A stretch of 64,000 nt of DNA from Gymnopilus junonius. Its lineage: Eukaryota; Basidiomycota; Agaricomycetes; Agaricales; Galerinaceae. Of this stretch, positions 62,111 through 64,000 are shown piece after piece. Position 1 is the stretch's first letter. Each line of letters begins with the position of its first letter. Under the pieces are notes generated by a model that did not search any database, was not told the DNA's origin, and worked only from the letters and a program-made list of their open reading frames with translations. The DNA lies in the NCBI GenBank assembly GCA_015501075.1, contig JADNYJ010000079.1, forward strand, positions 115,104-179,103. Direction: 5' to 3'. Made by a program: the position numbers and the translations under genes.

Positions 62111-62479
62111 TGTTGAGATAGACGACTCATGCCCAGGTGCTTACTATATTTAGGTTTCGTATTTCCACTTTCCTTATTCGTGTCTGTCCCCTTTCGGTAC
62201 TGGCTACCACTACTCTTTTACTTCCGTTTTCTCTTCTGGGTGGTACTGTACAGTTTATTCAGCCACCCGTTCGATCACGGACAAACCTTTCCATAGAGTA
62301 CAGGGCTCCCTCAGTCGTCGTCACTACGTGTCTGACTCTGAGGTGAGCCCTTAATTATACTACACCTCACATTATTTACTTATACTATCTACCTAGTTTT
62401 ATTGCTCTCTTCAGGTAGATAATACATACCAGAGTCGTCATCACTACGTGTCTGACTCTGAGTTTTATTGCTCTCTTCA
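62111..62479 (+). repeat. Copia 3' LTR (369 bp)
   Basis: Same length as the 5' LTR, differing at three positions: CACG/CATG near the start, TTCAT/TTCGT shortly after, and GTCGTC/GTCATC near the end. All three are CpG versus TpG or CpA. Confidence 0.92.
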
Positions 62480-62685
62480 GATGATAAGATTATCTGTGAT
62501 AGTGATAGTGATAGTATTATACACAGCACTGGCCCGTCCCAGGCTGCCATGTCCCGAAAGTTATCCTGATACAGGCTAGCTAATTACGTATCTTCGCTTC
62601 TGGACCTTGAGTGTCACGACCACACCAAGCAATCCACCCAGCTCAATGAGCCTGGACGTCAATGTGGCCCTTTCAAACCAGGTAT

Positions 62686-63082
62686 TTATGAGACTATCCC
62701 TGCACCACTAGTACGTTCTCCACCATGGGCTATTACCCAATTCAGAGGCATGGATGGGATTAACACTGGGGTTTTTTCATAGACACTTAGCACTTCATGT
62801 GCAAATTTCGCGAGCAGGCCTGTGATTTCCCGTGACGCCAGCAATGTTCAAAGTTTGTTCACCGGTTCCAGGAGCTTTAGTGTTTCCCAATTTGGGAATT
62901 CCACTGCGAGTTTGCCTGTGAACATGTTTCGAAGCAGCATGACTTCGGAGTTCCCTTCGCACTCTAGTAGTATGTGCTCTGGACTCTCTATTTGTGCTTT
63001 GCAATATCTGCATAGGCACAATTCTCTCGGGATTTTAGGTCGGCGGTGCTCTGTGTGTCGGAGTCTTTCCAGTGTGAGTGGG
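62686..63082 (-). pseudogene. LINE-type retrotransposon, C-terminal fragment of the RT protein
   Basis: The minus-strand frame reads HRRPKIPRELCLCRYC, then IESPEHILLECEGNSE, an in-frame TGA after EPVNKL, then TLLASREITGLLAKFAHEV and VYEKTPVLIPS, ending at about 62686. The pattern CRYC..ESPEH..LLEC is the zinc-binding C-terminus (zf-RVT type) of agaricomycete LINE reverse transcriptases. The fragment starts exactly at the border of the LTR at 63083, so it was cut by that insertion. Confidence 0.65.
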
Positions 63083-63536
63083 TGTTATGACTTTGATGAT
63101 AGATCCTAATCTGATAAGATAAGGACTAGCGTAGTGGTCGTAGAGTTCATTCGATGAAGTCTGCTAAGGTATTGTCTTCAACAGAAGAATGCCTTAGTAG
63201 TTCAAGTTCACTCTGATTGTTACAAGAGAGTAGATTCTCAAGAACAAGCTAAGGAATACATGTAGACTAGCTACAGTTATATACTATTTGGGTTTGATAA
63301 TAATATAATGAAACAAAGATAAAACAAGGGGAATCGGAATGGGGTGATCATCATCGGGGCAGTACAAGGGATGATGATCAAAAGGAAAGATCATCTGCAT
63401 AAGTGTAAGAAGGTAAATGATCATCTTTGTGAGCAAAGATGATCATGAAGAAACTATAAATAACAAATTGTTCGATAAATGATAAAGAAAAGAAATGGGG
63501 CATGCGATAAGATAAGGGAAATGAGGAGTCATAACA
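63083..63536 (-). repeat. 3' LTR (454 bp) of the gag-only element
   Basis: Ends TGTTATGAC..GTCATAACA (9 bp inverted). The interior is AT-rich and contains a reiterated GATCAT motif around 63344-63450. The 5' LTR and any target duplication cannot be checked within the window. Confidence 0.65.
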
Positions 63537-63639
63537 TTACCCCCTACTAAGAATTGAAGCCCCTGGCTTCAATAATGGGCTCCCTGGTCATGTTGTTGTC
63601 TGCCTCTTCTCCTTGCCAGCCATTGTAGGCTCCGTTGTG

Positions 63640-63945
63640 CCAATCATTCAGCACATTGTTTGATGTTGTCGACGTGCGCTAGTTGTTCCTCCATGAATTC
63701 ATAGGCATAGCCTACAAATTCCCCATCACTTTGTCGGATCAGTCATTGACTACAATCGATCAAGTTGTGGCCTGGATGATACTGGCGGCAGTGATGGCAG
63801 CGGTAGTTGTGGCAGTCCGCCTGCCAGTGGTTCGCGCTGCTGCAAACAAAGCAGCATCGTCGTGGACTTGGTTGGGGGTTCATCGGGGTACGGGGAGGTC
63901 GGAAAGGAGTCTGGGTCGGGGTAGTAGAGGAGGGGATTCAGCATA
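63640..63945 (-). pseudogene. Gag C-terminus with two zinc knuckles
   Basis: The minus-strand frame encodes CFVCSSANHWQADC (canonical CCHC) and CHHCRQYHPGHNLIDC (a variant knuckle) and then SQ and TGA at 63743. The same frame continues open with GYAYEFMEEQLAHVDNIK, so the TGA may be a mutation. No protease or RT follows before the LTR. Confidence 0.6.
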
Positions 63946-64000
63946 AGAAGGAGGGTTTGTTATGGGCAGCGTTCTGGGCAGAGGTCATCTGCATGGTGGC

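Larger units (their letters stand above)
57229..62484 (+). mobile_element. Complete Ty1/copia LTR retrotransposon with target duplication, coding region mutated
   Basis: LTRs 57234-57602 and 62111-62479 (369 bp each, 3 differences) begin TGTTGAG and end CTTCA. GATGA flanks both ends (57229-57233, 62480-62484). The order gag, protease, integrase, reverse transcriptase, RNase H identifies Ty1/copia. The pol region carries three stop codons and a protease frameshift, so this copy cannot make a full polyprotein, although its LTRs are nearly identical. It inserted downstream of the malic enzyme gene. Confidence 0.92.
63083..64000 (-). mobile_element. LTR retroelement, minus orientation, apparently gag-only; runs off the right edge
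   Basis: 63083-63536 is bounded by TGTTATGAC and GTCATAACA, a typical LTR. It is followed by TTACCCCC, the complement of a polypurine tract GGGGGTAA. The element therefore reads leftward and this is its 3' LTR. Upstream in element direction lies a gag end with two zinc knuckles. Only about 200 bp separate the knuckles from the LTR, too little for pol. This looks like a non-autonomous gag-only element; the other LTR lies outside the window. Confidence 0.65.

Overview
The window looks like nuclear DNA of an agaricomycete basidiomycete, probably a wood- or litter-decaying one. Genes are cut by many short introns (about 45-70 bp) with GT..AG borders. The content includes two class II peroxidases of the ligninolytic superfamily, a CBM1-linked glucuronoyl esterase, two cytochromes P450 and several families I know mainly from Agaricomycetes (F-box paralogues, DUF6699, DUF4436). 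Gene models were built by hand from reading frames, splice signals and comparison of paralogues inside the window. No database search was possible, so family names rest on motif recognition.

Layout. 1-8060: F-box paralogues of two kinds, several damaged. 8272-13804: a divergent pair of class II peroxidases sharing a 2 kb intergenic region, each with a TATA box about 70 bp before its ATG. 14170-24538: small hypotheticals, a Ser/Pro-rich repeat protein, two DUF6699 proteins, a kinase remnant split by a MITE, and a secreted protein of a family that recurs at 28442-29432. 27135-28169: a foldback element with 271 bp inverted repeats and a 9 bp target duplication around a captured gene fragment. 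31025-32497: CE15 glucuronoyl esterase. 33967-35812: an intact F-box paralogue. 35972-39602: ferric reductase and Ctr-type copper transporter in tandem, a likely reductive metal-uptake pair. 41022-53671: two P450 paralogues with matching exon structure, separated by a DUF4436 gene, a probable GPI-anchored protein, hypotheticals and a 671 bp palindrome resembling a CACTA-type foldback element. 54506-56775: malic enzyme. 57229-64000: transposon-rich end, with a complete but mutated Ty1/copia element with 5 bp target duplication, a LINE 3' fragment, and a gag-only LTR element entering from the right.

Two patterns cross gene boundaries. First, many otherwise conserved genes show single-base losses, mostly in G or C runs. 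This suggests either homopolymer errors in the assembly or widespread decay. Second, the differences between repeat arms (three of three in the copia LTRs, the only mismatch in the 271 bp foldback arms, one in the palindrome) are CpG to TpG/CpA transitions, and the copia stop codons look like C-to-T changes. This fits cytosine methylation of transposons followed by deamination.

Functionally the window combines lignocellulose attack (peroxidases, glucuronoyl esterase, P450s), metal reduction and uptake, and central carbon metabolism (malic enzyme), within rapidly evolving F-box and transposon sequence. I saw no tRNA, rRNA or CRISPR array and no secondary-metabolite core enzyme.
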